DNA of 64,000 bases, from positions 50,826-114,825 of the forward strand of contig JBDZVD010000008.1 of NCBI GenBank assembly GCA_040255525.1. The letters run 5' to 3'. Below are positions 51,363 through 59,549 of the stretch, in pieces (the stretch's first letter is position 1; each line of letters begins with the position of its first letter). Below the pieces are notes generated by a model. The model was not told the DNA's origin. It did no database searches and saw nothing but the letters and a program-made list of their open reading frames with translations. The translations under genes were made by a program, and so were the position numbers. Origin of the DNA: Rugosimonospora sp040255525 (lineage in GTDB: Bacteria; Actinomycetota; Actinomycetes; Mycobacteriales; Micromonosporaceae).

Positions 51363-52117
51363 TGGCCGCCCTCCGTCGTGGACGGCGCAAGAGCCGCACT
51401 ATAACCCCGCTCCATGGCCGTGTCGCCGACGACCTGAGCGTTACCCCTACGCTCCAATTCCTCGGGCGTACCGATAAACACAGCCCTTCCATTCGACAGC
51501 ACGATCACCTCGCCGGACAGGTGCGCGACCTCGTCAACCAAATGGGTGCTCACCAAGAAATTCATGTTTGCAGAAAGTAGCCTGATGGTATTGCGGAAGT
51601 CAATACGCTGCTGCGGATCGAGGCCGACGGTTGGTTCATCGAGCACTACAAGAGGTGGCTCGTGCGCAATCGCCTGAGCGATGCCGACCCGACGAAGCAT
51701 CCCACCCGAAAGCGCACGCATCTTTTCTTCAGCCCGGTCCGCTAGATTGACGCGGTCGAGCGCCTGCGCTGCGAGCGCTCGCGTTTGCTTGCTCGGAACC
51801 CCCTTGAGCCATGCGCAGTACTCCACGAACTCTCGGCACGTGAAGTTAGAGAAGTAGCCGAAGTGCTGCGGAAGAAACCCCGTGCGCCGCCGTATTTCGC
51901 GACGTTCACGCGGCCGATCTGCCGACAAGCCTAAGACATGCAGCGATCCACTCGCCGGGCGGCGCATGGTAACGATCGTCTCAAGTAACGTGGTCTTCCC
52001 TGCACCATTCGGCCCTAAGAGAATAGTGATGCCTTCGCTGACCTTCAGTGAAAGGTCCGACAATACCCATCGACGTCCATACCGTTGCCCCAACCCCTTG
52101 CTCTCCACGATGCTCAT
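51359..52117 (-). CDS. ABC transporter ATP-binding protein
   Basis: 252 residues. Walker A LLGPNGAGKTTLLETI (residues ~33-45), Q-loop GFLPQHFGYF, signature LSGGMLRRVGIAQA, Walker B LVVLDEPTVGLDPQQR and the H-switch VSTHLVDEV are all complete. The family is the NatA/CcmA type used by ABC-2 exporters. The ATG at 52117 follows GGAGGTCTAGTG. It is the head of the ATPase-permease-membrane protein operon. The secreted-protein gene lies 72 bases upstream, separated by a hairpin, so read-through could coexpress it. Confidence 0.93.
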   Translation of the reverse strand: MSIVESKGLGQRYGRRWVLSDLSLKVSEGITILLGPNGAGKTTLLETIVTMRRPASGSLHVLGLSADRPRERREIRRRTGFLPQHFGYFSNFTCREFVEYCAWLKGVPSKQTRALAAQALDRVNLADRAEEKMRALSGGMLRRVGIAQAIAHEPPLVVLDEPTVGLDPQQRIDFRNTIRLLSANMNFLVSTHLVDEVAHLSGEVIVLSNGRAVFIGTPEELERRGNAQVVGDTAMERGYSAALAPSTTEGGQ

Positions 52118-52142
52118 CACTAGACCTCCTCCAGGCCAAGCG

Positions 52143-52173
52143 TGGATGCCGGCGCGATAAGCGCCGGCATCCA
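52143..52173. terminator. Perfect hairpin between the secreted-protein gene and the ABC operon
   Basis: TGGATGCCGGCGC (52143-52155) and GCGCCGGCATCCA (52161-52173), 13 bp perfect, loop GATAA. It may end the minus-strand gene 52189-52575, or attenuate read-through into the ABC operon. Confidence 0.8.
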
Positions 52174-52188
52174 CCTTATTCAACCTTA

Positions 52189-52575
52189 TCAGCAGACCTG
52201 ATACGTGTGATGGGCGGAGTCGTGGTAAGTCGTGTTCGTCGTGAAGAAGGTGCGCCCGTAGTAGGTCGCGTAGTTGCCGTTGTCGCAACTTTCGACGAAG
52301 ACGCTGTAGTAGGTTCCGGTGGTGACGTCGTTCCCATGCGTCACGACCGGATCGGTCTGGAACGAGATGTCGTGCTTGATTTCCACTTGCAGGTTGCGGT
52401 TAGCGCTGGAACTGCAACTACCGGATCCCTGAGCGGCAAGCGAGCTGTTGCCCTGGAGGTAGAACTGATCAGTGCTTGCCGAGCATCCACTAGGATCGGC
52501 AAATGCCACTGATCCGACACCGGCCGCAATCGGGACTGCTAGCAGACATCCGACGATTGCTAGACGCATCTTCAT
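52189..52575 (-). CDS. Small secreted cysteine-containing protein upstream of the ABC operon
   Basis: 128 residues with a clear signal peptide (MKMRLAIVGCLLAVPIAAG, cleavage after SVAFA near 27). The mature protein has four cysteines (PSGCSAS, SGSCSSS, VESCDNG, TYQVC), many Ser/Thr/Tyr and a Tyr/Phe-rich segment TYYGRTFFTTNTTYHDSAHH. It looks like a small secreted disulphide protein or bacteriocin-like peptide. Position upstream of an ATPase plus permease suggests export or self-protection. This is inference, since no match to a named bacteriocin is seen. Confidence 0.75.
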   Translation of the reverse strand: MKMRLAIVGCLLAVPIAAGVGSVAFADPSGCSASTDQFYLQGNSSLAAQGSGSCSSSANRNLQVEIKHDISFQTDPVVTHGNDVTTGTYYSVFVESCDNGNYATYYGRTFFTTNTTYHDSAHHTYQVC

Positions 52576-52890
52576 TCGAGACTCTCTCCCCGTCTCTCGC
52601 TACTCCTTGATAGTCATCGATGCGCGCGCTCACTGTTGTTAGCACGTCGCTCACTGTAATAGCAAGGAAGACTTTATGGATGGTTTGGCCTAGCTGTTCG
52701 CAAGATGCGGCGTTTTGTCCAATCGTTGCTTCTTGATCGTTCGGTCACCATTCGAGCCCATGCTCCGGCTTCTGATACTTTTCGACCGCACCAAATTCCC
52801 TAGCCCAGCAAGGTAGAACAAGTAGAAGAGGTCCGATGTTACCGCTGACCTAATGTGACCCGTGCTCACACGATCCGCGCGAAACAAGCC
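52576..52890. other. 315-base gap before a hypothetical minus-strand gene
   Basis: AT-richer region with an ORF (52690-52887, minus) of 65 codons that lacks a ribosome site. It holds the promoter of the secreted-protein gene at 52189-52575. Nothing else is supported. Confidence 0.35.
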
Positions 52891-53220
52891 TTATGCGAGA
52901 CCGATACGGTTTACCTGGTAGCGGGTGCTCGATGCCAACGCACGAACTTTCCCAGGTTCGAAAGACTCGCCAAGCGGTCGCTGATCTGGGCTATCACACG
53001 TCGAGGATGCCCACCACGGCAGGCCGTCCCGCGAGATCATCCACGACATCCTTTTCTTGTGTCGGAGGTTCAGCAGCCCGGCGAGGGTGTGGCGTTGCTC
53101 GTCGGTCAGCGGTGGCCAGGACTCGACGTTCGCGGTCACCTGGTCCATAAGCCGCAAGGCCGTCAACTGGAGATACACGAAGAAGGACCTCGACGTCCTC
53201 TCACACGCATCGCCGCCCAC
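52891..53220 (-). CDS. Possible small hypothetical protein
   Basis: 109 codons. The central part LTALRLMDQVTANVESWPPL and TDEQRHTLAGLLNLRHKKRM looks like a regular helical actinobacterial protein, but the C-terminal third (SSTCDSPDQRPLGESFEPG) does not, and the start is uncertain. It may be a real ~60-residue protein with a shifted frame, or a fragment. No family recognised. Confidence 0.35.
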   Translation of the reverse strand: MGGDACERTSRSFFVYLQLTALRLMDQVTANVESWPPLTDEQRHTLAGLLNLRHKKRMSWMISRDGLPWWASSTCDSPDQRPLGESFEPGKVRALASSTRYQVNRIGLA

Positions 53221-53278
53221 GAACCAGGCGTTCCGGCAGTTGTCGCGTAACCGCCGACGAATTAACGATCAGGACCAC

Positions 53279-53947
53279 TTAGCCTACGGCGAGTAATCCT
53301 AAGATCCATCCCAAGAGCAACAGTGGGCCGAAAGCGAACTCACGATCAACTCTGCCCTGTCGTCTGCCGAGCCGGAGAATCAATTGCAGCAGTAGTGCGA
53401 GCGCTGGGGCGGCCAGCATGCCCCCAAGAAGCTGCTCCCACCCTAGCCAGGCAAGTGGCGCAGACAGGCCGCTAGCGAACAGGACATCGCCGAGGCCGAG
53501 TTGGCCAGGGGCTGCCAGCGCGAGGGCGACGAAGAGCGCGGCGACCACGAATCCGCCACCCAGAGCCCGGAAAAGATCACTGTATTGACCTTCGACGACT
53601 GACTGGGTTGTAAGACCGATGAGTCCGATGCCGAGTGTCGGGAGCGTCAGTGCGAAGGGGAGGCGCTTGCGGCGGATGTCGGCGGCGGCGGCGGCGATTC
53701 CCAGGAGACAGACCGCGGCGTAGGTTGGTAAGGCGAATGCGCCCCGTATCCGCGTTCCGGTGAGAGCCGAGGTGGCGCCGCAGAGCACGACGAAGGTCGT
53801 CGTCCACCGCATTGGAGCAGATCCGCCCCTCCACCATCGAGGCGGTAGGTGCAATGGGCCGCTCTCCGGTACCGAGTAGCTGATGGCCGCTAGCGGTAGG
53901 CCGGCTGTGGCGGTCACAAAGCCGCAGACGGCGGCCGTCAGGTTCAC
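53279..53947 (-). CDS. A24-family prepilin peptidase
   Basis: 222 residues from GTG 53947 (one base after the preceding stop). Seven or eight membrane helices. The two catalytic aspartates are visible: AAADIRRKRLPF (first) and GQLGLGDVLFASG, i.e. the GxGD motif (second). The N-terminal domain of classical TFPP (Cys cluster) is missing, as in TadV-type enzymes, which process Flp pilins. It lies directly before and opposite the Tad operon and is the obvious processing enzyme. An upstream ATG start (53989) would overlap the regulator. Confidence 0.9.
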   Translation of the reverse strand: MNLTAAVCGFVTATAGLPLAAISYSVPESGPLHLPPRWWRGGSAPMRWTTTFVVLCGATSALTGTRIRGAFALPTYAAVCLLGIAAAAADIRRKRLPFALTLPTLGIGLIGLTTQSVVEGQYSDLFRALGGGFVVAALFVALALAAPGQLGLGDVLFASGLSAPLAWLGWEQLLGGMLAAPALALLLQLILRLGRRQGRVDREFAFGPLLLLGWILGLLAVG

Positions 53948-53948
53948 C

Positions 53949-54290
53949 TCAGTCCAGGGCTTGTTGCTGCAGTCCCAGGGTTTCCGCATGTCGAGTGCCC
54001 CAGTGGTACACCTCTTGTAGCAGCTCGACGAGTTCCCGTCCTTCGCTGGTCAGGCGGTACAGGTGGGTGTTGTGGGGACCGTCGATGCGTTCGATCAACC
54101 CGCTGGCGACCAGTTTCTTGAGGGTGTCGGTAAACGTGCGGTTGTGTAGCGGGTCGTCGTTGGCGGCGTTGATGAGGTGATGGAGGTCGGTGTAACGACG
54201 GGCGCCGTCAACGAGGGCCGAGAGAATGTCGACGGCCCAGCGTGGTTGGGTGAGGGCGATAACGGCTCGGACGACATCGGGCATTGGCAA
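53949..54290 (-). CDS. HxlR-like winged-helix regulator
   Basis: 113 residues. ALTQPRWAVDILSALVDGARRYTDLHHLI (span ~13-40) is the opening helix-turn of HxlR proteins, LKKLVASGLIERIDGP is the recognition helix, HLYRLTSEGRELVELLQEV the wing and dimer helix, and GTRHAE the tail. No Cys for redox sensing. Coupled with the prepilin peptidase (stop one base before its GTG), so it may regulate pilus assembly. A second, related winged-helix gene follows upstream. Confidence 0.82.
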   Translation of the reverse strand: MPMPDVVRAVIALTQPRWAVDILSALVDGARRYTDLHHLINAANDDPLHNRTFTDTLKKLVASGLIERIDGPHNTHLYRLTSEGRELVELLQEVYHWGTRHAETLGLQQQALD

Positions 54291-54440
54291 CGCAGTTCAC
54301 CTCCCCGTATTGACACTGCGCGCCCTTACGGAGTGTACGGCTTTGCGCACATGTGCGGGTAGCTGAATTTAGAGCCTTGGATCAGCGTCGATTCGCCACG
54401 ATTGGCGGAGCCTCGGGCGGACTTCCGCTGTTATGTACCG

Positions 54441-54779
54441 TCAGCCGAGGCGAATGGACTTGAGGTTGCGTGACTGGGCCTGGCGCAAGCCCCACGCGTT
54501 GATCTTGCTCAAGGTCTCCATCAGCCCGTGCCCAACGGTTGTGAGGCTCACGGCATCGGCGTCGGAGGCGTCGGTGTCCCAGGTGCCGCATGGAGGGTGG
54601 CGGCAGGCGAGTCCGGCGACGGCGAGGGCTCGGAGGATAGAGGCTGCGTCGGGTATGCCCGCGGACTGGACCTCGGCCACGGTTGCGGGGTGTTTGTGTA
54701 GTGCGACGAGGGCTTCGATGGCGCCTGGTCTGGCAATGAGGTCGAGCATGTAGTCGCGAAGGTGGCTCTCGGCGTTCAT
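54441..54779 (-). CDS. Winged-helix regulator-like protein
   Basis: 112 residues from ATG 54779 (MNAESHLRDYM). LDLIARPGAIEALVALHKHP, VAEVQSAGIPDAASILRALA and GHGLMETLSKINAWGLRQAQ give a compact helical HTH/wing pattern similar to the HxlR neighbour, with a CRHPPCG cysteine pair in the wing. That pair might serve as a redox or metal site. The role is unknown, but it shares strand and locus with the HxlR-like gene, so both may control the Tad operon. Confidence 0.65.
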   Translation of the reverse strand: MNAESHLRDYMLDLIARPGAIEALVALHKHPATVAEVQSAGIPDAASILRALAVAGLACRHPPCGTWDTDASDADAVSLTTVGHGLMETLSKINAWGLRQAQSRNLKSIRLG

Positions 54780-55036
54780 CCGAGCCCCCATTCGTTCAAT
54801 GTTGTTTGCAAAGAGTGTATCGATGGGACTGGCCGATCTCTATGTCCAAATAGGTGATGTCTCGGCAGGTAGTTTGCGTGGATGGATCGGATTCTTGGTT
54901 ACCGTGACACGCGTACGCGGGAGTGAGTACCGCTCGGTACGGTGCTTGCCGTAACTCGGGGTGCGAGTGCTACACACGTTCGGTGCGCTTCATTTGGGTG
55001 GATGCCTTGAGCTGCGGCGAGGATCGAGGGGTAGGC

Positions 55037-55600
55037 GTGTCGACGCAGGGGACTCGTGTTGGCCGTACGGTCGCGGTGGCGCTGGTTGGTGTTGTGGGCC
55101 TGGCGGGTTGCGGCCCGGTGCGCCACCAGTCGGCCACGCCTAGCGTCGCGGTTTCGTTGCCGGCGTCTGCTTCGGCGAGCCCTGTGGCGAGTGCGGTTGC
55201 TGCCTCGGCAGCGCTGACGGCGTACCGCGGGATGTGGTCTGCGTTCGTTGAGGCGTCGAAGACGGCGGATGCCGATTCGCCGGCGCTGCGAACCTACGCC
55301 TCGGCCGATGCCTTGCGGTTGATCGTGAGTTCGCTGGTGAATGACCAGCAGCTCGGCAGGATCGCACTGGGCAACGTGGGGCTGACTCCGCGAGTCACAT
55401 CCGTGACGCCGACCGACGCACCAAGGCGGGTCACCATCCTGGACTGCGTTGACGACACTCACTGGCTCGATTACAAGAAGTCCGGTGGCCTGTGGGACAA
55501 CCAGCCGGGGGGCAAGCATCAGACCACCGCGACCGTGACCTTCTCCAACGGTCAGTGGAAGGTTTCGTCCTTTCTCTTGAAGGATCTGGGGACATGTTGA
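55037..55600 (+). CDS. Lipoprotein of the Tad pilus operon
   Basis: 187 residues from GTG 55037. TVAVALVGVVGLAGCGPVR is a lipoprotein signal with lipobox LAGC (Cys ~24), then a Ser/Ala-rich linker and a helix-beta domain (ALTAYRGMWSAFVEASKTAD; VTILDCVDDTHWLDYKKSGG; TATVTFSNGQWKVSSF) that resembles NTF2/SnoaL-like anchor proteins. First gene of the plus-strand cluster, overlapping the next gene by 7 bases. Similar genes sit in actinobacterial Tad clusters, their role uncharacterised. Confidence 0.8.
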   Translation: MSTQGTRVGRTVAVALVGVVGLAGCGPVRHQSATPSVAVSLPASASASPVASAVAASAALTAYRGMWSAFVEASKTADADSPALRTYASADALRLIVSSLVNDQQLGRIALGNVGLTPRVTSVTPTDAPRRVTILDCVDDTHWLDYKKSGGLWDNQPGGKHQTTATVTFSNGQWKVSSFLLKDLGTC

Positions 55601-56532
55601 ACACGGGGGAACGGTTCAGCAACCAACGACGCATGGGGTTCGTAGCCCTTGTCGCGGCGAGCTTGATCACGATGTCTGCCTCAGCGGCATTCGCTGGTGG
55701 CGCGACCGGGGGCGTTGACTGTGGCACTCATCCCGTGCCGGGATGCACGACCACCGTCGGCACCGGCGGCGGTCAGGGAGGCAACTCCGGGGGCAAGGGC
55801 GGTTCCTCGGGGAACGGCACGTGCCATAACCCTGAAGGCGTTCAGATCCCGTGTCAGCGTGACGGTGGTTGGGCTGGCGCTGATGGGTGTTACTACAAGC
55901 CGATCGATAACCTGCCGCCGGAGACGATCGAGGCGTTGGGTGGGCGGCCGGCTGGTGAGGGCGGCTGGTACCTCAAGACCTGTTACAGCAGCCTTCCCGG
56001 CGGCGCGACGCAGGGCTTCGGCGGGCCGGTGTGGATTGCGGGAGCGCCGCCGGTGTTGTCTCCAGACGTGTTGGCCCGGATGGCGCGGTCACGGTTGACG
56101 CTGCCGAAGGTGGTCATTGAGGTGAACCCGGCCGGTGAGCAGTTGGTGAACTTGCCGACGTGGTTGTCGGTGGCGGCCTCGTCGTGGGCGCCGCAGTCAG
56201 CGACGGCGGCGGTGCCGGGGTATTCGATTACCGCGACGGCGCGGCCGGTCCGGGCGGTGTGGAGCCTGGGTGACGGGTCGAGCGTGACCTGCCACGGTCC
56301 GGGGACCGTGTGGAGGCCGGGGACGGATCCCTTGGCGTCGTCGCCGGATTGTGGGCATACGTACACCGCGTCTTCGGCGGGTGCCGGGGGTGGTGCGTTC
56401 ACGGTGTCGGTGACTGTGACGTGGACGGTGACCTGGGCGGGTGCTGGTCTTGCCGGCACGGTGCCGGGGTTGCAGACGGTGGGCGCGATCCCGGTGCGGG
56501 TCGGCGAGTCCCAGACGGTGATTACCGGCTAA
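55594..56532 (+). CDS. Exported Gly-rich protein of the Tad pilus operon
   Basis: 312 residues. Signal peptide (GFVALVAASLITMSASAAFAGG), then a Gly/Ser-rich spacer (GGGQGGNSGGKGGSSGNG) and an extracellular domain with four or more cysteines (TCHNPEGVQIPCQRDGGW; DGCYYKPIDNLPPETIEALG; VTCHGPGTVW; SPDCGHTYTASSAG). PKD-like strands near the end (GAFTVSVTVTWTVTWAG). It may be surface-associated with the pilus. The ATG at 55594 overlaps the lipoprotein stop. No enzymatic motif. Confidence 0.75.
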   Translation: MLNTGERFSNQRRMGFVALVAASLITMSASAAFAGGATGGVDCGTHPVPGCTTTVGTGGGQGGNSGGKGGSSGNGTCHNPEGVQIPCQRDGGWAGADGCYYKPIDNLPPETIEALGGRPAGEGGWYLKTCYSSLPGGATQGFGGPVWIAGAPPVLSPDVLARMARSRLTLPKVVIEVNPAGEQLVNLPTWLSVAASSWAPQSATAAVPGYSITATARPVRAVWSLGDGSSVTCHGPGTVWRPGTDPLASSPDCGHTYTASSAGAGGGAFTVSVTVTWTVTWAGAGLAGTVPGLQTVGAIPVRVGESQTVITG

Positions 56533-56571
56533 TCCGGCTGCTGGTAGGCGGTTTCCGGGGAGGAGTGGGTG

Positions 56572-57288
56572 ATGACGAGGGCGGTAGCCCCACCCAGAGT
56601 TGATCTTGACGGTCGTGCGGTGCACGGTCGGGTGCGAGGTTCGAGTGGCCCGTGGCGGGCGCGGCGGGGTCGTCGGGCGCCGTTCTACTCGGCGGGTCTG
56701 GTGCTGGTCCTGGTCTCGGTTCTGGTCACCGTGTGGCTGGTCAGCCAGGCCGGGCATCGCGTCGCGGTGCTGGAGGTGGCGCGACCGTTGGCGGCCGGGC
56801 AGGTGCTGTCCGAGGCGGACGTGCGGTCGGTGGCGGTGTCGCATGACCCGGCGCTGGGCCTGGTCCGGGCCTCGCAGGCCGGGGAGGTGATCGGCCGCCC
56901 TGTGGTGGTGCCGCTGGTCGCCGGCACGTTGTTGACCCGCTCGCAGGTGGGTGACGCGGCGTTTCCCGAGCCGGGCAAGGTCGTGACGTCGCTCGCGCTC
57001 AAGCCGGGCCAGTACCCGCAGGGGCTGCAGGCCGGGGCGAAGGTCGCCGTGTTCATCACCACCCCACCGAACACCAACGATGGCCAATCGGCGCAGGGCG
57101 GCTCGGGTGACGAGGGCGGGGCGAGGCCGGTGCGGGTGGACGCGGTGGTGTCCGGCGTGGACCTGGCTGGTGATGGTCAGGGTTCCACGGTGGTCACGCT
57201 GGAACTGTCCGCCGATGATGCTGCGACGGTGGCCGGTGCCCCGGTCGGGGGTGTGGTGTTGATGCAGACGGCGCCGGGGGGTGCGTGA
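56572..57288 (+). CDS. SAF-domain protein, CpaB/RcpC-like
   Basis: 238 residues. One N-terminal membrane helix (YSAGLVLVLVSVLVTVWLV) is followed by an SAF domain: VARPLAAGQVLSEADVRSVAV, with GEVIGRPVVVPLVAGTLLTRSQV and LKPGQYPQGLQAGAKVAVFI. In Tad systems CpaB/RcpC joins pilus assembly. The ATG at 56572 has GGAGGAG 7 bases upstream; a GTG precedes it immediately. Next gene starts 3 bases on. Confidence 0.85.
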   Translation: MTRAVAPPRVDLDGRAVHGRVRGSSGPWRARRGRRAPFYSAGLVLVLVSVLVTVWLVSQAGHRVAVLEVARPLAAGQVLSEADVRSVAVSHDPALGLVRASQAGEVIGRPVVVPLVAGTLLTRSQVGDAAFPEPGKVVTSLALKPGQYPQGLQAGAKVAVFITTPPNTNDGQSAQGGSGDEGGARPVRVDAVVSGVDLAGDGQGSTVVTLELSADDAATVAGAPVGGVVLMQTAPGGA

Positions 57289-57291
57289 GTC

Positions 57292-58110
57292 GTGGCCCTG
57301 ATCGCGGTGGGGTATGTGAAGAGTCGCCCGGGGGCCAGCACGGTGGCGCTCGGGTTGGCTGCGGCGTTGCCGGTCTCTGCGCGGCCGGTGGTGATGGAGT
57401 GCGATCCGGCGGGTGGGGATCTGGCCGCCCGGTGGCGGTTGCCGGTGGCACCGGGGCTGGTGCAGCTGGCAACCGCGTCCCGCGCCACCACCCGCGCCGG
57501 ACTCCTAGGGGGTAGGGATGTGATGGGCCGGTTCACCCAACAGGTGCGGGTGGGCGACCGGTCGGTGGACGTAGTCGTGGCCCCGCCGGGCGCGACGCAG
57601 ACCCGGGTCGCGTTGTCGGTGCTGGCCACCCCGGGGCACACCGTCCCCTCCCCGGTACCCCGGGTGGTGGTGGCCGACTGCGGTCGCCTGGACGAGTCTT
57701 CGGTGGTCTGGCCGCTGCTGTCGCGGGCGGACGTCGCCCTCGTGTTGGTGCGGGGTCGTCGGGATGAGGTCGCGCATCTGCGGGAACTGATCGGTGACCT
57801 CGTGGACGCGGCCGGGCAGCGTCTGGTGGTCCTGTTGGCGGCCGGTGGCGAGTACACGGCGCCGGAGGTGGCCGAGTACCTGACCGGACATCTGGCCGGG
57901 GATTTGGACCGGCCCGATGAGCCGGTCACGGTGCGTGGCCCGTTGCCGTACGACGAGCGGGGTGCAGCCGTGCTCGGTGGCGACCTGCCCGCGCCGCGCC
58001 GCTGGCAGCGTCTGCCGTTGCCGGCCGCCCTGCACCGGGTCGCCGAGATGCTGGCCCCGTTGCTGCCTGCCCAGCCGGAGGAGCGGCCGGCATCGGCGGT
58101 GGCCGGATGA
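57292..58110 (+). CDS. TadZ/CpaE-like MinD-type ATPase with degenerate P-loop
   Basis: 272 residues. VALIAVGYVKSRPGASTVALG gives a ParA/MinD fold start, but the usual deviant Walker A K-G-G-x-G-K-T/S is replaced by KSRPGAST, without the P-loop lysine. CDPAGGDLAARW and VVVADCGRLDESS are the switch regions. Such ATPase-deficient TadZ proteins localise the pilus machine to the pole. Start GTG 57292. Overlaps TadA by 4 bases. Confidence 0.8.
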   Translation: MALIAVGYVKSRPGASTVALGLAAALPVSARPVVMECDPAGGDLAARWRLPVAPGLVQLATASRATTRAGLLGGRDVMGRFTQQVRVGDRSVDVVVAPPGATQTRVALSVLATPGHTVPSPVPRVVVADCGRLDESSVVWPLLSRADVALVLVRGRRDEVAHLRELIGDLVDAAGQRLVVLLAAGGEYTAPEVAEYLTGHLAGDLDRPDEPVTVRGPLPYDERGAAVLGGDLPAPRRWQRLPLPAALHRVAEMLAPLLPAQPEERPASAVAG

Positions 58111-59549
58111 GCGCCCCGTTCGCCCCGTGGCAGCCGTCCCCACCACCCGCCGTGGCTACCAACGGCCACGACCCGGCTTTGCCCGGTCGCCTCATGCCCG
58201 GTCCGGCTCCGGCTGGGGCGGGGCCGGATGAGGCGGAGCTGCTCGTGGTGCGGTTTATTCGCCGCCGGGTGGCGGAGGCGTTGACCGGTGAGACCCGCGC
58301 CTACGAGCGGCGTCATGGGTTCCGGATGCCGCCAGGTGAGCGCGAGGAGGTGACCCGGCGGCTGCTCGACCAGGCCCTGGACGGGTACGCGGACGAGTTG
58401 ATCTCGGCGGGGCGTCCGCCGTTGAGCCCGCAGGTCGAGTCCCGGGTGTTGCGTACGGTGGCGGACTCGTTGTTGGCTGCGGGCGGGTTGCAGCCGTTGC
58501 TGGACCGCGACGACGTGGAAGACATCATCGCCAACGGCGCCGACGTGGTGTTCGTACGCGTCGCGGGCGGTGGCTGGGAGCCGGCCGCGCCGATCGCGGA
58601 GTCGGATGAGGAGCTGGTGGAGCTGGTGCGGCTGCTGGCCGCCCGTAACGACACCGGCGAAGAACGCCGGTTCGACCGGGCCAGCCCCACGCTGAACCTG
58701 CAATTACCGGACGGATCACGGCTGAATGCGGTGATGTCGGTGTCCAAACGGCCCTCGGTCGCGATCCGCCGGCACCGCTACCGCACCATGACGATGGCCG
58801 AGCTGGTTCAGCTCGGCACCCTCGACGCGTTGTCCGCGGCGTTGCTGACGGCCGCTGTTAAGGCCCGGATGAACATCGTCGTGGCGGGTAAGACCGGGGT
58901 CGGTAAGACCACGTTCCTGCGCGGTCTGGTCTCGGTGGTGCCTGCGTTGGAGCGGATCATCACCCTGGAGGACACCTACGAGCTGGGCTTCGAGCTGTAC
59001 CCGCAGGCCCACGCGAACGTCGTCGCGATGCAGGCCCGGGAACCGAACCTGGAGGGTGAGGGCGGGGTCAGCCTGACGGTGTTGTTCCGCAACGGGTTGC
59101 GGATGTTACCCGACCGGGTCCTGGTCGGTGAGGTGCGCGGCGATGAGGTCGTGCCGATGCTGCAGGCGATGAGCCAGGGCAACGACGGGTCGATGAGCAC
59201 CATCCACGCCTCGTCGTCGGCCGGGGTATTCCGCAAGCTGGCCCTCTACGCCGCCCAGGCCCCCGAGCGCCTCGATACGGCCACGACGAACATGCACATC
59301 GCCGAAGGCGTGGACCTGGTCGTGCACCTCGGCGAGGTCGACGGGCGGCGGGTGCTGACCAGCGTGCGGGAGGTTGTCGACGCGGACGGGTTGCAGGTGA
59401 TGACCAACGAGATCCTGCGCCCGACCCCGCACGGCCCGGCAGGCCCCGGAGCCCCACCCTCGCACAACTTGTTGACCCGCCTGGCCGCGCACGGCTTCGA
59501 CCCGGACCTGCTACGCCGCCCGTACGACGAGCCGGGGTGGGTGGCATGA
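58107..59549 (+). CDS. TadA/CpaF family secretion ATPase
   Basis: 480 residues. N-terminal helices (residues ~40-130), then the secretion ATPase core: Walker A AGKTGVGKTTFLRGL (~260), Asp box ITLEDTYELGFE, Walker B region RNGLRMLPDRVLVGEVRGDE and His box GNDGSMSTIHASS. All are intact, so it should drive pilus assembly by ATP hydrolysis. CpaF-like 'VEDIIANGADVVFV' is present. Coupled by overlaps on both sides (GTGs/ATGAs). Confidence 0.95.
   Translation: MSAPFAPWQPSPPPAVATNGHDPALPGRLMPGPAPAGAGPDEAELLVVRFIRRRVAEALTGETRAYERRHGFRMPPGEREEVTRRLLDQALDGYADELISAGRPPLSPQVESRVLRTVADSLLAAGGLQPLLDRDDVEDIIANGADVVFVRVAGGGWEPAAPIAESDEELVELVRLLAARNDTGEERRFDRASPTLNLQLPDGSRLNAVMSVSKRPSVAIRRHRYRTMTMAELVQLGTLDALSAALLTAAVKARMNIVVAGKTGVGKTTFLRGLVSVVPALERIITLEDTYELGFELYPQAHANVVAMQAREPNLEGEGGVSLTVLFRNGLRMLPDRVLVGEVRGDEVVPMLQAMSQGNDGSMSTIHASSSAGVFRKLALYAAQAPERLDTATTNMHIAEGVDLVVHLGEVDGRRVLTSVREVVDADGLQVMTNEILRPTPHGPAGPGAPPSHNLLTRLAAHGFDPDLLRRPYDEPGWVA

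Noticed and set aside
52690..52887. 65-codon minus-strand ORF between the secreted-protein gene and the 52891 hypothetical
   Set aside because: No ribosome site, no family, and an odd composition for this genome.
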